Shown here in pieces: positions 31,861-46,800 of a DNA stretch of 64,000 bases. Each line of letters opens with the position of its first letter. Position 1 is the first letter of the stretch. The translations under genes and the position numbers were made by a program. Below the pieces are notes generated by a model, which searched no databases, was not told the DNA's origin, and saw only the letters and a program-made list of their open reading frames with translations. The DNA lies in the NCBI GenBank assembly GCA_026874595.1, contig CM049307.1:37678862-37742861 (forward strand). The letters run 5' to 3'. The stretch is from Sipunculus nudus. Its lineage: Eukaryota; Annelida; Sipuncula; Golfingiida; Sipunculidae.

Positions 31861-34800
31861 GTAAGTATTTTAAAATTTTTACTCTTGATGAGATAAAGAG
31901 TTAGACATGGAGATTCGCAGACCTTGTGCGGTTACAGAATCAATGGCGTAACTCGATTAATAGATCCAGTCAATGACACTGAAAGTCAGAGACACAATCA
32001 GCCCATACACATAATCCGACAGAGCTCAGATATGACCTTAGCTAGAGTTACTATTGTGTTACGGATGACTGGTGTGAGGATCTTGATAACTTGAGATAGC
32101 AGTGACTGAGAGATGACAATGTTATCTCACATGTCAAGTCAAACTTGTTATCTCATAATAGGCATAAGCTGTTAAGTAGTTTTGGTTTGTTATGTGTGGG
32201 TAAACTGCATTATAATTGGTATTAATATACTTAATGATTTAATTTATAACATATTTTATTTTAAAATTATTAAGTATTTTTCATTTTGATGACAACTGAT
32301 GAGTGTTTCTGTGGACGTGGTTGTTGGTTTTTTGTACATGCAATTTAGATGAAAGTCCCACAGAATTAATTACGAAGCACTTTTTAACTGTTGACATCTT
32401 AAGTCTTGATAGTCAATAGTGTCCGCCTAGGCATATTTTTTTTGTCATTTATATATTTTTATATTATATTTTCCACTATAATTTATAAACGTCATGTTGC
32501 CTGAAAGTAAAACTGAAGCATTCTGAAGGCTTTTTAGGTGCAAATCTTTGAAATACCTTGGTCAAGACAGATTGACATGTCTCAAGTTTCCTGAGTCAAT
32601 CCGCAAGGGTGCAAAAATCCACAAAGCACACTTTCTCTATTGGCCAAGTTTAGCAGCCAGTTGGGCCGAAGGATTTTCTGTATTAGATTTCAGAACATAT
32701 TCATTTAAAGAATATTTTCAGTAAAAGATTAATGTGGAATTCTTTTATGTCAGTGGAGTGATACATACACTTAATGTAGCTTTTTTCCTTGGGGTCGAGG
32801 TTAAAATGTTTTCAAGGGGTCAAAGATTGATAGTAGTGAGTGGACAGATCTTTCACCAAGCAGCACTGGTGGAGTTTTCATTAGAAAATATTCAAAATAA
32901 TCACTTATCATAGAGTGAACCTGTCAAATAAATGTGATAATTTATAGATATGTTCCTTCCATTTCTGCTTTTATCACCAACTGAAGTTTTGACTACCAAA
33001 CATGTCTCATACATGTTATTGTTTGATCATGTCCTTTCCTGAAAGACACTTATTTCTGAAGTGTACTGTTTCATGATGAACATCCAGGAATTTGGTTATT
33101 ATTTTTTAGTTCAACCTAAATTTGGTGAAACAGTAACTTAATATATATACTGTTGTTAGGAATTAGTTGTAATTTCATGATCGATCATCAGTAAAAATTG
33201 GTAGCCGGTCTCTACCAACTGATAATCGGAGGTAATCAGTTGTTAGTCGGTTGTTTTAAAGTATGAACTTTTGGACCATATATAGACTAGTACTTCATCT
33301 CAGTTGATATGTTGGGTTACAGATGTCCTCATTTTAAAGCCTACATATAAAGTAACTCAGGAATTAGCTTTTTAGTAAACACAGTTTTACGGCACCTGCT
33401 TCTATTATCACCCTGGCTGATCCTCCCTCTGTCCATCCACAAATTCATTTCCGGGTGAGAACTCCCAGTTTCGATTCGCATATGGATTTCAAACTTAATA
33501 TATAAATGGCCCACTGACCACTAAAGCGAGAACCCTATTGATTTTGGGGTCATGAGGTCAAGGTCTGAGGACCCACATTTTTCAAAACGTTTTGGATACA
33601 TTTAAAGCCAAACTTTCAATGCCCCTATTTATTATGCCAGTCTTTCAATCTCACACATATAGGACACCTGCCAACGGGGAAACATCTATCAGTCTTGGGG
33701 TAGCAAGTTCAAAGATCAAGGTCACAGGAGCCATCTGTCGACAAATTCATTTCTAGATGATTATAACTCAAGTTTTAACTCACTAGGGATTTCACACTTT
33801 ACTTCTATATGGCCCAACACTAAAACAAACATCCTTTTTAATTTGGGGTCATGAGGTCAAGGCCAGAGTCCCCACATCTTTTAAAGGATTGTGAATGCAT
33901 TTTAAGCAAAACCTTTCATACCAGAGGTGTCATCTTACACATACAGCTAACCTGCCAATTGACAAACATCCCTTTACCTATTGGGGTAGCAAGGTCAAAG
34001 GTCAAGGTCACTGGAGTCATCTGTCCATGCATTGATTTCAAAAACCTTCCATCACTCCAGTTTGGATTCACATATGGATCTCAAACTGAATATATATATG
34101 GCCCACTAAAAAAAGCAAGAACCCTATTGATTTTGGGGTCGTGAAGTCAAGGTCTTAGGACTCCTGTTTCTGAAAGTTGTGAATGCCTTTTAAGCCAAAC
34201 TTTTCCTACCAGTCTTTCCATCTTGCTCCATTGTTTAAATACTGTTTTTGGTCAGTTTCTTCTGTCTCTTCATATAATCAGGTCTTTTATCATATTTTTT
34301 CAAGCATCACTCAGCAGGGTCAGCCTACACTAGTTTGCTAGCATAATGTATAAAAGCGCATACATTTCCTCATCAAAAAGTGTGCATAAATTTGCAATCT
34401 GTTATGACACTACCATATACAACCTGTTATAAAGCATTGTGTAAGATAGGACAGCATTAATAGCACTATTATTGTATCCCCAGACAAAGTTGGTCATACT
34501 GGTCCCGCCGCCGCCGCATATAAATCTTGTTGCCGTGATAACTCAAAAAATATTTCAAGGATCTTTACCAAACTTTGTATATGTAGAGATATGGGTGAGA
34601 GGACGACGCCTATTTAAAATGAGGTCATGACCTTGAATTTGAGTGTCCTTGACCTTGAATAGGTCCAATTTTGGGGGAAATCACACAAATTCTTAAATAT
34701 CTCAAGAAATCTTGCATGGATTGATCCCAAAATCAAGTTAATCAAAGATCATGGATAGGGTTGTCATGTTCCAGAAACTGGTGGCACCACCTATTATTCT

Positions 34801-37800
34801 TTACTTGTTTTTGTGCCGCTTAATACCCCCAAAATTTCTACTTGACAGTACTGTGAGCATTGTAAATCAAAAACTAATGAACAGATTTCTTTTATATTTT
34901 GCATATACATAGATATGGGTTATGGGATGATGTTTATTTAAATTGGGGTCATGACCTTTCCTATGAGAGTGGCCTTGACCTTGAATATTGCCATATATGG
35001 TGAAAATCACACAAAATCATTAATTTCTCAATAAGGGATGCATGGATTGGTCCAAAAATCAACTTAACCGAAGATCCTTGGAAAGTAATGTCATGCACCG
35101 GAAACAGGTGGCGCCACCTGTTATTCTTTTACTTGTTTTCGTGCTGTTTAATACCCCATCATTGCCACTTAACAGTACTGTGAGCATTATAAGTCAAAAA
35201 CTATCAGACAGATTTCTTTCATATTATGCATATACATAGACATCGGTTATGGGATGATGTATATATCAATTGGGTTCACGACTTTTCCTATTAGAGTGGC
35301 CTTGACCTTGAATATTGCCATATATGCTGAAAATTACACAAAATCATTAATAACCTCATAAGGGATGCATGGATTAGTCCAAAAATCAACTTGATCGAAG
35401 ATCTTGGATAGTATTGTCATGTACCAGAAACAGGTGGCGCCACCTGTTATTCTTTACTTGTTTTTGTGCCGTTTAATACCCTATCATTGCCACTTAACAG
35501 TACTGTGAGCATTATAAGTCAAAAACTGATGGACAGATTTCATTCATATTATGCATATACATAGATATGGGTTATGGGATGATGTTTATTTAAATTGGGG
35601 TCATGACCTTTCCTATGAGAGTGGCCTTGACCTTAAATATTGCCATATATGGTGAAAATCACACAAAATCATTAATATCTCAATAAGGAATGCATTGATT
35701 GGTCCAAAAATCAACTTGACAGAAGATCTTGGATAGTTTTGTCATGTACCTGAAACTGATTGCGCCACCTGTTATTCTTTTACTTGTTTTCGTGCCGTTT
35801 AATACCCCATCATTGCCACTCAAGAGTACTGTGAGCATTATAAGTCAAAAACTGATGGACAGATTTCTTTCATATTATGCATATACATAGATATGGGTTA
35901 TGGGATGATGTTTATTTAAATTGGGGTCATGACCTTTCCTATGAGAGTGGCCTTGACTTTGAATATTGCCATATATGGTGAAAATCATACAAAATCATTA
36001 ATTTCTCAATAAGGGTTGCATTGATTAGTCCAAAAAATCAACTTAACCGAAGATCTTGGATAGAAATGTCATGTACCAGAAACTGATAGCGCCACCTGTA
36101 ATTCTTTTACTTGTTTTCGTGCAGTTTAATACCCCATCATTGCCACTTAACTGTACTGTGAGCATTATAAGTCAAAAACTAATGGACAGATTTCTTTCAT
36201 ATTATGCATATACATAGACATGGGTTAGAGGATTATGTATATTGAAATTGGGATCATGACCTTTTCTATAAAAGTGACCTTTTCTATGAGTGTGGTCTGG
36301 TATTTATTGTTGCTGAAGATTGGGGTCCTATTCTTAAGGGGGGGGGGATTAATTGTCTGGGGATACTATGGCACCTGCGGTGCCAAGAAATATCTAGTTT
36401 CATGTTCCCTTGTAAGGTTTGCAGATCTACCCAGTCAGAGTAAATTAAGTTAGTTTCTATGGCATTACCAAATACCAAGCCATTTGGTGTGGTCAGGTTA
36501 TGGTACTTTTCAAATTTATTTTACTTACTGTTTGAATTTAGGTCATCAGTAGCATGATTTACAATAAAATATCTATTCTGTGACATCTGTTAGCTTTGTC
36601 TTTGATAACTTAAACAAATGATAAGAGATATGATAAATCAGTGTTCTCGACTAGAAGTTGTGATAAAGTGGTGGTAAGAGCGTTCGACCCAGGCCCGAGG
36701 CCAACTGCTGGGCATGTGGCTTGTCATATTCATTTTTTTGTATTTTTGTGTTTAAAAATTTACACGTGTTTATATGTGGCTGTTTTAATGTGGTTAAAAA
36801 CACAATTACACCTTCATCCTTAGTTTAGGGAAGAAGAAGGTAAATTTCATGATATGTGTTTGAAAGAGTTGTTAAAATCACAAGTAACAAACTGTCAGGG
36901 ACACCCTAGAAATAAAGCGTGGCGGTGAGAGGTAGATGAGATGATAGTGTGGCAGTCAGTGTAAAGAACACTAATAAATTATACAACATGTCATATGTTA
37001 TGTAATGTCTGGTAATTACTTGTATTCCTATAACTCACTGACACACCGAGTTGATTCAAGGAAACATCAAAGAAAGATAACATGATAAAGAGGGTCTGTT
37101 TAACACAGTGTTTGGCAGGTCCCACACTGAAGCGGGACAGTGGCACCCTGCAGATGCTCCACCTGACGTCCACATTGTTACGTTGATAACCTCAGCTGGC
37201 CTTATTTTAAACCAGGAACAACCTCACACCTTGTCCTTTGTACTGAGTAACACAGGTGTGGTCAGATAGTCAATATTAGTGTACTTTGTTCTAACGTTGA
37301 GAACCAATTGAAATTTCATAATTGGTCAATGATTTTTTACCTTTACCTGTATGGAATTTCTTACCTTTGAAGAGACCTGTACATCTGATATATAGTGCCA
37401 CAATATTGGCTAATATATGTGATAATTCAGTAGCCTACATATATATCAAGTAAATTTAGGTATGAATTTATCAGTCATCACAAAATTTTCCAAATTTTTG
37501 CTGGCATTCATTATCAGAAATTTTTTTCATCACTAAGATTAAGTTACGCGCAAAACTGTGTAGATGACTATATCATGGCAAGATCTATGATCATTAATTT
37601 TGCTCCGAACGACTCAATCATTAGAGAATCACCACTTTGTTCTTTGATTAATTATTGTTACAGTCCCATAAACAGTAACAAAATAGAAAATTCTAAAAAC
37701 ACTGATTACCATTTGTGCTAAATTTCTCAGGTGCAGTCAAGCACCTGTCAGTATTGCATAAAAGCCTTGTATATTTATATTTGCGATTTACCATTGACAC

Positions 37801-40800
37801 TGTATGTGGGAATAGTTGTCAATATTAGATAGAATGTGAAATTGTCTGAGGTTGCTCAGTCTTAGGTCAAGGTCACCAGGGTGCTATTTTCATTAAATGG
37901 ATGTTTGATCTGTTTAGAAAGCACTTGAAGTATTTAAGAACTAGGAAAATGAAATATTTACTTGACAACAGCCCAGGCTGCACCTATCACTTAACACCAA
38001 TGTGAGATTAACAATGTATGCCTTGCTGTCAGTAGAGAGTAATTATTAGTAATTAAGTGTACCTTATCAGGCTGGACATTGGTCTTGCCTTGTCACTTTG
38101 TACACTGGTTACTACTCTACAAGGACACGTGCATGCAGTGTTCATACAACATGAACCTTTACTTGCATTTCATGCACTTCTTCCAAGTGAATTAGCAAAA
38201 TCATCTTTCCATGTAGAGTATTCACAGGTTCATTATTTTAAGTACAACTGATTTTATTTTTCTTACTGAGAGAAACTGAATTTTTTAAAAGTTTCAGTGA
38301 GAAAAAAATATCAGTTGTGTCAAGAATACACTGCAGAAGTGAATTATGTTCCGATTGTCATCAGTACTTCAAGTCAGTACCCTTTCTTATAGACTGTCCC
38401 AGTCCATGATATGGTTAAGACTTAATTGTTGCCTCTGACAGAGATATATCAAACATTCTCTCACAGTCTTGTTATGCTTAGTGTCGCATTTAAGTAGCAA
38501 ACAAAAATACTAACCCTGGCAGGGCTAATATAATTACATGTAGCTTAATACAAGAAGGCATCATCTGGAGTGAGCTTGGTGGCAGTGGCATAACAGCTGA
38601 TATGAGGGTGGAATAACGCTTTTTTGCAACCATGCCCAAATCCAGGAGACTGAATTAAGTGTCATGCAAACAGTCCTGTCAACTAATGCATAAAGATAGT
38701 AAAACTTTTAGAATAATTAATATTATTTGAAGTATTAATGTAATAGTTTTAAGTATCATTTAAATGGTATTATTTTAGGTTAGTTAAACTTTTAGAATAA
38801 TTAATATTATTCACCTTGAATGCCACAATTAAATCATGGGATAGGGCATTTACACAAATATTATCAGATATATATAATGCAGTCCATACTTATTTTCATT
38901 TCTTGCTGCTCTGATATCTTAGTTATTTCTCATGTAAATTTATGATTGTACATTATACATGCACAAAATGCAGCCTTGGTTCCTGGGGGACACTTTCTAC
39001 CACAGACATTTTGAATAATCAAGATCTCCAAATTTTTTAGCTTCTAGTTCAAGTGGGCATCACACTCATTGTTGACTACTCTAAGATTACAGAAAGACTC
39101 TGAGATAATTGACTTGTCATATGGTGTCTGGAGTCAGATAAAAGCTGGCAGCAGTTATCGTCCTCCTGAGCGACCTTGTTAATAATGGCTGGCAGATGGC
39201 TTCCTGTCTGTAACAGTCAATGTGAGGGCAGGAAAAAAAATTCAATTTCTACTCTAGGTCAGAAATGGAGTTAAAATGTGGTGTCTGGGTCACTTTTTAT
39301 GACAAGAGTGTCAGTTAAATAGATGATGGTGCCTCAGGTAATACTCCAAGCAGCCATCACTTAGGGTAGTGGTAATAGTAAAATTAGTGTTCACATCATG
39401 TGGACTCTGCGGGGGTGTAGGTATAATAAAGATTATAAATATTGGGCTTGGTTTGGATGTAGTTTCTTGTAAGTAGTCTGCAATCCAAACCATGTCAAGG
39501 TCAGAATCTGTTGAGTTCAGTTCTAGATGTTTCTCTCAGTCAACCTTAAAAATGTTCATAGTATAGAGATTAAGTTCAAAAGTTGTTTAAAACAAGTGTC
39601 CAGGTCATCGCATGTAAACTTTTAGCTAAATCATGGATTATACCTCCCTGAATAAGTTGATCAGTTGCTTGCATTGTTTCAGAATTCAAAGCTGTCTTTT
39701 CAGTCTCCAAAATTGATCATTTCAGGGTTTAGAATCTGTTATTTCTGGACCTGTCCAAACAGGGCTCAAATCCGACTGTGAATGGTCAACTCAGTTGTTC
39801 AAAGGTTTGAACTCGTCTGTTTAAGAGTTCAAAACCAGCCTTGTTTTATATCTCAAACACACCAATATCAAGGTTACGGCACTGCAGCTGTTTTAAGTTT
39901 TCATCAGTTCATACTTAAAGGTTTCAGAGTTCAGTAATTCTAGGGAAAAGTATATACATTTTATTTGTTAAAGCATTCAGAACTCATCAGATTAACTGAC
40001 TGTCAGAGCTGTTAATGATATATGTTGAAGTGTGTAACTGTTCCATGAACCTTAATGACAGCATTTGTGGCCCAAGATTGCCATCAAAGACAAATAAGGG
40101 ATGAGTAAACAGATTACCATTTGGGACCACAGTCACCACGTAGTGATACTAAGTGACTGATTGAATAGTAGTTGGCATTATGACCTCTCAGTCATTTTGA
40201 ATATATATATATATAGGGCTTAATTATTACACATATCAATATAGGTCAGTAATCAACAAGTTACAGGACATCTTCTTGCCTCAGTAAGAACTTTTTATGT
40301 TATCCCTCAGTCCTAGATAATCAAATTAGCCAACAGATGTGCTTCTACTCTTATCTTATAACATCTGACAAGTGTAACTTGCCGCCCCCCCCCCCCCCCC
40401 CCCAATGTACTTCTTTCTCTAGATGACTGGTATTTGTATGTGAATGGGCCACAGTGACATTGCAATGGTGTTCTACTTTAGGTGGTTTGCCTCTCATCAC
40501 TGAGAGTTATATGATGGACAGTTACCATCACTACAGGCATGCTTAGGTCACCATTAAGTAACATACAGGGACAGCCTAAGTCTGACCACTTTTTGTAAAT
40601 GTCATTTTCATACTACCAAGTCTGTGGCAGCCACACTTTCATAGACCTTGATTCGGTGAGCAGCTCGGGCATCTATTTCATGAATAATGAACAATCCTCT
40701 AAATGTACAGGCAGATGACTGAGATATCAAAACCTGCCATTTAATTTCAAAACCAAGTTTAATGTATACAATACACTTATTTCACTGGTCACCTGAACAA

Positions 40801-43800
40801 GAACACGTGCCCACAGAAAAGATGTATATGGCTTTCTTTGAGTGGCCAAATTCTCTATTCCCTCCTGGCAATGCTGAACACTTGATCAGGAACCAATGCC
40901 AGACATGCTCTGGCATCCATCTAAAACAAGTTTACGTGAGTCATTTGATTGGGTCGAATTCCTGATTCATTATCCATGACATAGACACTAGAACTGCTCG
41001 CTGAATCAAGGTCTGTGATAGTGTGGCTGCCACTGACTTGGTAGAATGAATGTCCTATATTTTTCAGTGATACAACATTTTCTGAGTTCCTGTGCTTGTG
41101 CATGTCCGTCTCCCTTTTTGACCTCGGGGAAACCACTGAGAGTTTAGTCTTTGAACTAATTCACTTCAAGTGTTGCGTTCAGCACATGGTTTATATAAGG
41201 AGTGCCTGTGCAGGAGTACTACATGATCACATTATATGCAGGTTTATATAATTTGTGCAAACAAACTTGTGCACACACAAACCTCTTAATATATAAACCA
41301 CAGTCCCCAAGTTGTGCAGTACATGGTACTTATATAGAGGAATGATTTACTCTGGATGGACCCAGTGAACATTATTTTTGCAATTGATTTCATCAATTAT
41401 TATTAATGTGACTGAAGTTCATTACTGATAATTTTGGCTGACATCATAGCAAAGACTCCTCCATAGGTCAACAGACTTTGATGGTGCCATGACTTCACAA
41501 GATCTGACGGATTTTCATGAAACTCATTATAAATGTTTACCAATAGGGTTTCTCGCCTGAATTAAATTATCAGCAAAACACATTTAATGAGGCCAGAGGT
41601 CACAAGACCTACAGTGGGTGCATTATGATCATGCATATGCAGTGCTCTTGTTAGCAGCACATTTGTGCATCTCTGGCATTACCTGGATTATGCTTATGTG
41701 TTTATTAGTCTTCCACCATGCACATTCCAAAATATAGTTCACTCACAAGTAAGCAATAAAAATTATGCTACGTATGATATTTAACAGGCCAGTTTTTCAG
41801 GGACTGCCTTTTCAGGGGCTGATAGGGATTGCCTCCAACCGGTCGGACAGCTAAGGTGAATAAAAAATTAATGTCAAGCCCTACTACAATAAAAAAAGTG
41901 ATTTGTGTATTTTATCTTTTAATTGGCCAGAGTTTAAAAAAAAAATTCTCAACTACATTTTCTGTTTTATCTAAGAGTATGCCTGGCATAAAATAAATAA
42001 CAATGTGACACGCTTTTTTTCTATCCAAGATTTATGACTTCTGGAAAGACAAAGCTAATGAGACTGTTACTGCTTTGACGCAAAGCAGTTTGGCCACACT
42101 GCTTTTGTGCGTTCACACAGGCTTTTAGCATCAACGCAAGTTGTGTACATTTCATATGTGGAACAATGTGACAACATGCTGACATAAGCATTTTTGCTTG
42201 CACTGTGACTGAGTTGCTGCTTGAAAACTGTTTTAGAGCATTCAGACAATAGTAAAGAAAAGCAGATAAAGCGATTCACATTCAAAATGGTTTGAAACCA
42301 CCTCCTAAGCTTGATCCAAAATGCTTTGGCCAAAATGGTTTGAAAACATTTTGGATTGCCTTGTTTTTTAAACGGTTTATAAGCAGTTTGCATTTGCCAT
42401 GAGAAAGGGTCATGAGACAGGTCTTGACATTGCCACATCATAATTCTAAACCATCACTCGCAATTATGATTTTTATTCAGAATATTGCAAACCTAACAGT
42501 CAGTTTTGGTTTGTATAATAGATCTATACATGATAGCTTATACAGACAGTATTATTTGCAGTAAAAATAATATCATGTTTTTTGGTTTTCTTTTAACCTT
42601 AAAACTGTTGGACCAGATCCAGCAAGGTTATATTTTATGTATGTGTTTGGTATTATCAAATCTTTTTGCAACTATTTATCATATCATATCAGTCATACAT
42701 TCCTGTACACCGGCCATGTCTGATGGATTGCAGGATATAAAGAACAAGATAAGAGACAGTGTCTCAGAATCAATACTAAACAGACAGGTGATGATGGGTG
42801 ATAATGGTGGAAATCAGATCACAGATGCACCTGAAAAAGAGCGAGTGTGATAGAACATTGCCACGAAGTAAAAACCGTATAGTACCAAGTATACATATCA
42901 TGGATGTTCATGTATTTTCAGAGTACATATGTGGTATTTTTTATGAAATATAATATGGAGTTATTCACATTTAATGTGTTCTTAGTGTGGAGTTGTCACA
43001 CCCGAATTTGATGTATTCCTACTTTACACACAACAGTTTGTTATATCCCTTAATTCATGGAAACAGATAAATGTTTGACAAGATTTATAGCTTTCTCAAG
43101 TCCCACTTTGTAAACTGAGTGAGGTTACAGTAGCCTAAAATCAGGGAAAAAAGCAGATCGTCAATACATGTAACTTGCACCCGTAATGTTTTACCTAAAA
43201 CTGCCTGCTTAGATATAACCTGTAAAAGGCCAATAATATTTATTTCATTGTAAAGTGTAACAGCATAAAATGTTTCTGGCAGTTATTCCCAGATAATTCC
43301 ACCCTTTCTAAGTTATTACCAGTTGAGTAGGAATATCAAAGCATGAAGTCCATTCTTCAAACCTACATAAACATCATGAAGAGCAGTGTAGGACCTAAGA
43401 ATGGAGGGAGTTTAATAATTGGCATGAGAATTCTAGTGTAGTCAGTCACTGAAATATGCAAAGCTGAGGAATCCTGAGCTATAGCTGCTCTGTCACAATA
43501 TTCGTAGCAGCCAGTTTTGTACTTTTATGAATTATATACAGAATTTGTGAAATGTGATTAAAAGATTAGCATATACACACAAACTTTCCTTATTTCTTGG
43601 TTGATAATTGTGGCTTTTTCTGAAGGTTAATCTCAAGTAGTAACATTGATCTTTATTGCAAATAGAGCATTTTTGAGTATTGATGATATGATGATAAGAT
43701 TTGCTGAATATTACATTTCACTAACTGATCTGTTAGGCTTAGCTAAGGTACTTCACTGTTTAGCCCGTTATTCTGTGTTTACCTGCTTAAGTTTACCTGA

Positions 43801-46800
43801 GTCATCAATACTCACAGGTATTGCAAGGTGTGCTCCTGTGGCAGTGGTGTCACTGATGTTTAAATATGCCAGTTACAATAGTCCAGGGTATACATTATAT
43901 AGTGTGTCAGGTACTGCATTCATTATAAATACATCAGCCCACACTGAAATGTAGGTAGAGCCAGTGGTAAAAAGATGTATTGGCACTGCTGCAGGAAACA
44001 CTAGCATTCATTGCATTGATTTTGGAGTGTGTATGCATATGATAGTGGTTCATTATGGCTGTATATGCATGTATGTCCTTGGCCTCGCATCATTAGTGTA
44101 CTTACTTAGAAGTTTTACATTATTAATCCTCTTGCACAGAATTCCAGCCCAGTAACTTGCATTGACCTATATCTTTGTTTAAAAGCATTCAACAGTGTTC
44201 AATGCAGGTTATGTTTTCATTTATGTATATCCTAGTGTCTGTCTTAATTAGTCAAGGCCCAGGTGTTCAGTATTACACAGTAGTGATGTAAGACCAGAGT
44301 CCAGACTTGAGTCCAGACTCGAGTCCTCTTTTTTAGGGACTTTGACTTGATGGTAGTGGACTCAGGTGTAGACTCAATAGATCAAGTGGGGCCTATCTTT
44401 TTAAGTAAAAACCAGTAGAAGAAAAGCCCTGTCCCATTCTGTAATCGCTTAACTACCAGCTGAGTATTTATTCCAAACTCCAGCTACATCAGAAGCTACA
44501 TGTTAATTAAACATTCAAGAAGAAAATGTGTAAATTAACATCACAATATGAAATATAATCTCGAAATTTCAGTTAAATTTTTTTTTAAATATAGAGATTT
44601 GTATGTGACTCAAACTTGGACCTGGGTTTACTTGAAGAAGATGGACTTGGACTTGAACCTCAAGTACCCAAACTTGGACTCGTCTGACCTTGACCCTTAC
44701 TTGCTATTGGACTTTGAAGGACTGGCCTTGACTATGTCACTGTTCCGTTGTAACTGTTTAATTTTGCTGTACAAATATTTCTTGAATTCTTTCAATATTT
44801 TCCTGTATTTTGTATATCTGCAGAGGGCCCAGATGGCAAATATGTATCACCCTTCCACGACATCCCTCTTCAAGCTAATGGCGAAAAAACTGTGTTCAAC
44901 ATGATTGTAGAGGTGCCGAGGTGGACGAATGCTAAGATGGAGGTAAATGATAATAAACAGGGATAATTAAAGAAAAAATGCTTTTCCAGAAAACATTTCT
45001 GGGTCAGTGTTTTCATACATGAGCCAGTGCATAACCTTGTCAGCATCCAAGACTCTGCAGTGTTCTTCCTATTGAACACCATGTAGTCATGAGGTGGATG
45101 GTTCATTTGGATGAAAGGCAGTTCTTGTGTCAACTAGTGCTTGTTTAAATATAGATCATCATAAAGAGTGGCTGCTATTATTACTTTAAATAGCTGATGG
45201 TGATTTCTTACTTTCATCATGTGACAAGAACTCTGAATTTGGTGGCAGTCACCAGCCATCACTCTGAAGGGACATATACTAAGTGTGGACCACTGGTTGT
45301 GTGATAAATAAAATTTGGAGGACTGTTCTATTTAAGTCTCTACAGGCTGATGCTACAGAAGCTGGCAGCCACAGTGGTTGGTTATTATTGACCAGTCATT
45401 GTCACTGTCTGTGGTAGTAGCTCCGTCTTGACGGATGGTGATCTACAAAGGCAGCTCAGGCCATTATAGCAGAAATATAGATCAATAGAAAACAGTCCGC
45501 ACAGCATCCAGAAAATGCTTCACTGTAATAGGGCCAGGTCATTAAAAGATTCATTCACAAGTACCAGGTGTAAGATAATTGAAAGAGGTTACCATGGCAG
45601 TAGAGACCTGATGTTATTCAGGATTGGGTCTAATACACAAGGTTTAGTGCAAATCTAATAAATAATACAGAAGTTCCTCATTTGTGACACTAAAGTCAAT
45701 TCAGTTAAGTACAAATACAAATCTATAACAGAACATCAAATGCAAAGTTAATTGATCTTACACTGGGTTTTTCTCATCAGACTGGCTGGTAGATGGGTAC
45801 CATCAGATTTCAAGAGGAGACTTGAGTCATGACATAGAAAGACACACCTGGTTTAGAAATATTAAACAATGCCCAGTGTAAGAATTTAACACTAAGAATA
45901 GATTGTCATGTAAAAATACCACTACAAAATTATTTTTTTTTTTTACATTAGCAAATACAGGCACACAGTTGAACATTTTGAACATGGTAAATGCCTCTTT
46001 CCTCAAAAGGTCTATCATCATATCCCAGCCTCCCACTCTGTTGATTCAGACTGTCAGACGGTGACATTCTAAAAGCCCAGGTCTCAGTTTGGTTGAAAAT
46101 TTCTGCCATCAGTTGTAAAAGACCACCTGTTGGACTGGTCAGAAGTGGTCTTAATTTATAGGTGGTCTTATTCCATAGGTCAGTTATAACCAGTGTGGAT
46201 GCTTTTAAGTTCTCTCCAGGATGGACTTAACTGAGATGTGATCTTAATCATCTTATTCGACAGTTGGTCTTTCGGACAGCTTACTTATGATGTTCCACAA
46301 TGTATCAACGTGAAATTCTTTGCCGTGGAATCAGATTGAACAATCTTCTAATTAACTAAAAGTCAATAGTATAAGTAGGTTTCATCAAGAAAATTACAGC
46401 CGGGAATGACAGCGTGAGCGTTAGGCCTGCTTCTGTCTCTATAATCAATATGTTAGTCTTCTGTGAGTAATAGGCAGGCTACAGCCATCCCGTTACACTT
46501 GTTTCATCAGTCTGTGTTCTTTATAGTTTTAACCCATGTCCCCTATCAGTATCAGGCTCTCGGTCAGCTGTGTGGGCTTGATAATGGTAGGGCTATTCAT
46601 GTACTGTGTGAAAATAAAAAATAATGGTCCAACCCGATAGAAAAATCAATCAGATTTGCTGCCACTCAGGCAGATTCGTGACTGACTGTAATAGATTTCT
46701 TAATGGTTTTACATTGGCCAAAGCAGTAGTCGTAGCTTGTAGAAATGTGGCATAATATATTAGATTAACATAATTTTGCCTACATGGATTTCCCTTTTAA

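Larger units (their letters stand above)
31861..44823 (+). other. Intron 1 of the pyrophosphatase gene (12963 bp)
   Basis: Bounded by GTAAGT and CTGCAG. Its main content is two tandem arrays (33420-34240 and 34480-36290), listed separately, plus dispersed repeat fragments at 33170-33340, 37310-37650 and 38388-38495 and a 19-base C run at 40385-40403. Between 31900-33170 and 40410-44820 nothing recognisable was seen apart from a GACTTGGACT-rich patch at 44290-44720. Short open frames here (for example 42506-42850) match no family known to me. Confidence 0.85.

Noticed and set aside
36655-36720. tRNA-like head (GGTGGTAAGAGCGTTCGAC)
   Set aside because: Only an A-box-like part; no B box or matching copy.
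42067-42441. 124-codon - strand open frame in intron 1
   Set aside because: Low-complexity sequence with repeated AAAATGGTTTGAAA-type words; no family resemblance.
42506-42850. 114-codon + strand open frame with hydrophobic start
   Set aside because: No domain recognised; hydrophobicity follows from T-rich DNA.
44548-44904. 118-codon + strand frame covering exon 2
   Set aside because: Wrong frame; the pyrophosphatase frame with splice sites explains the conserved part.
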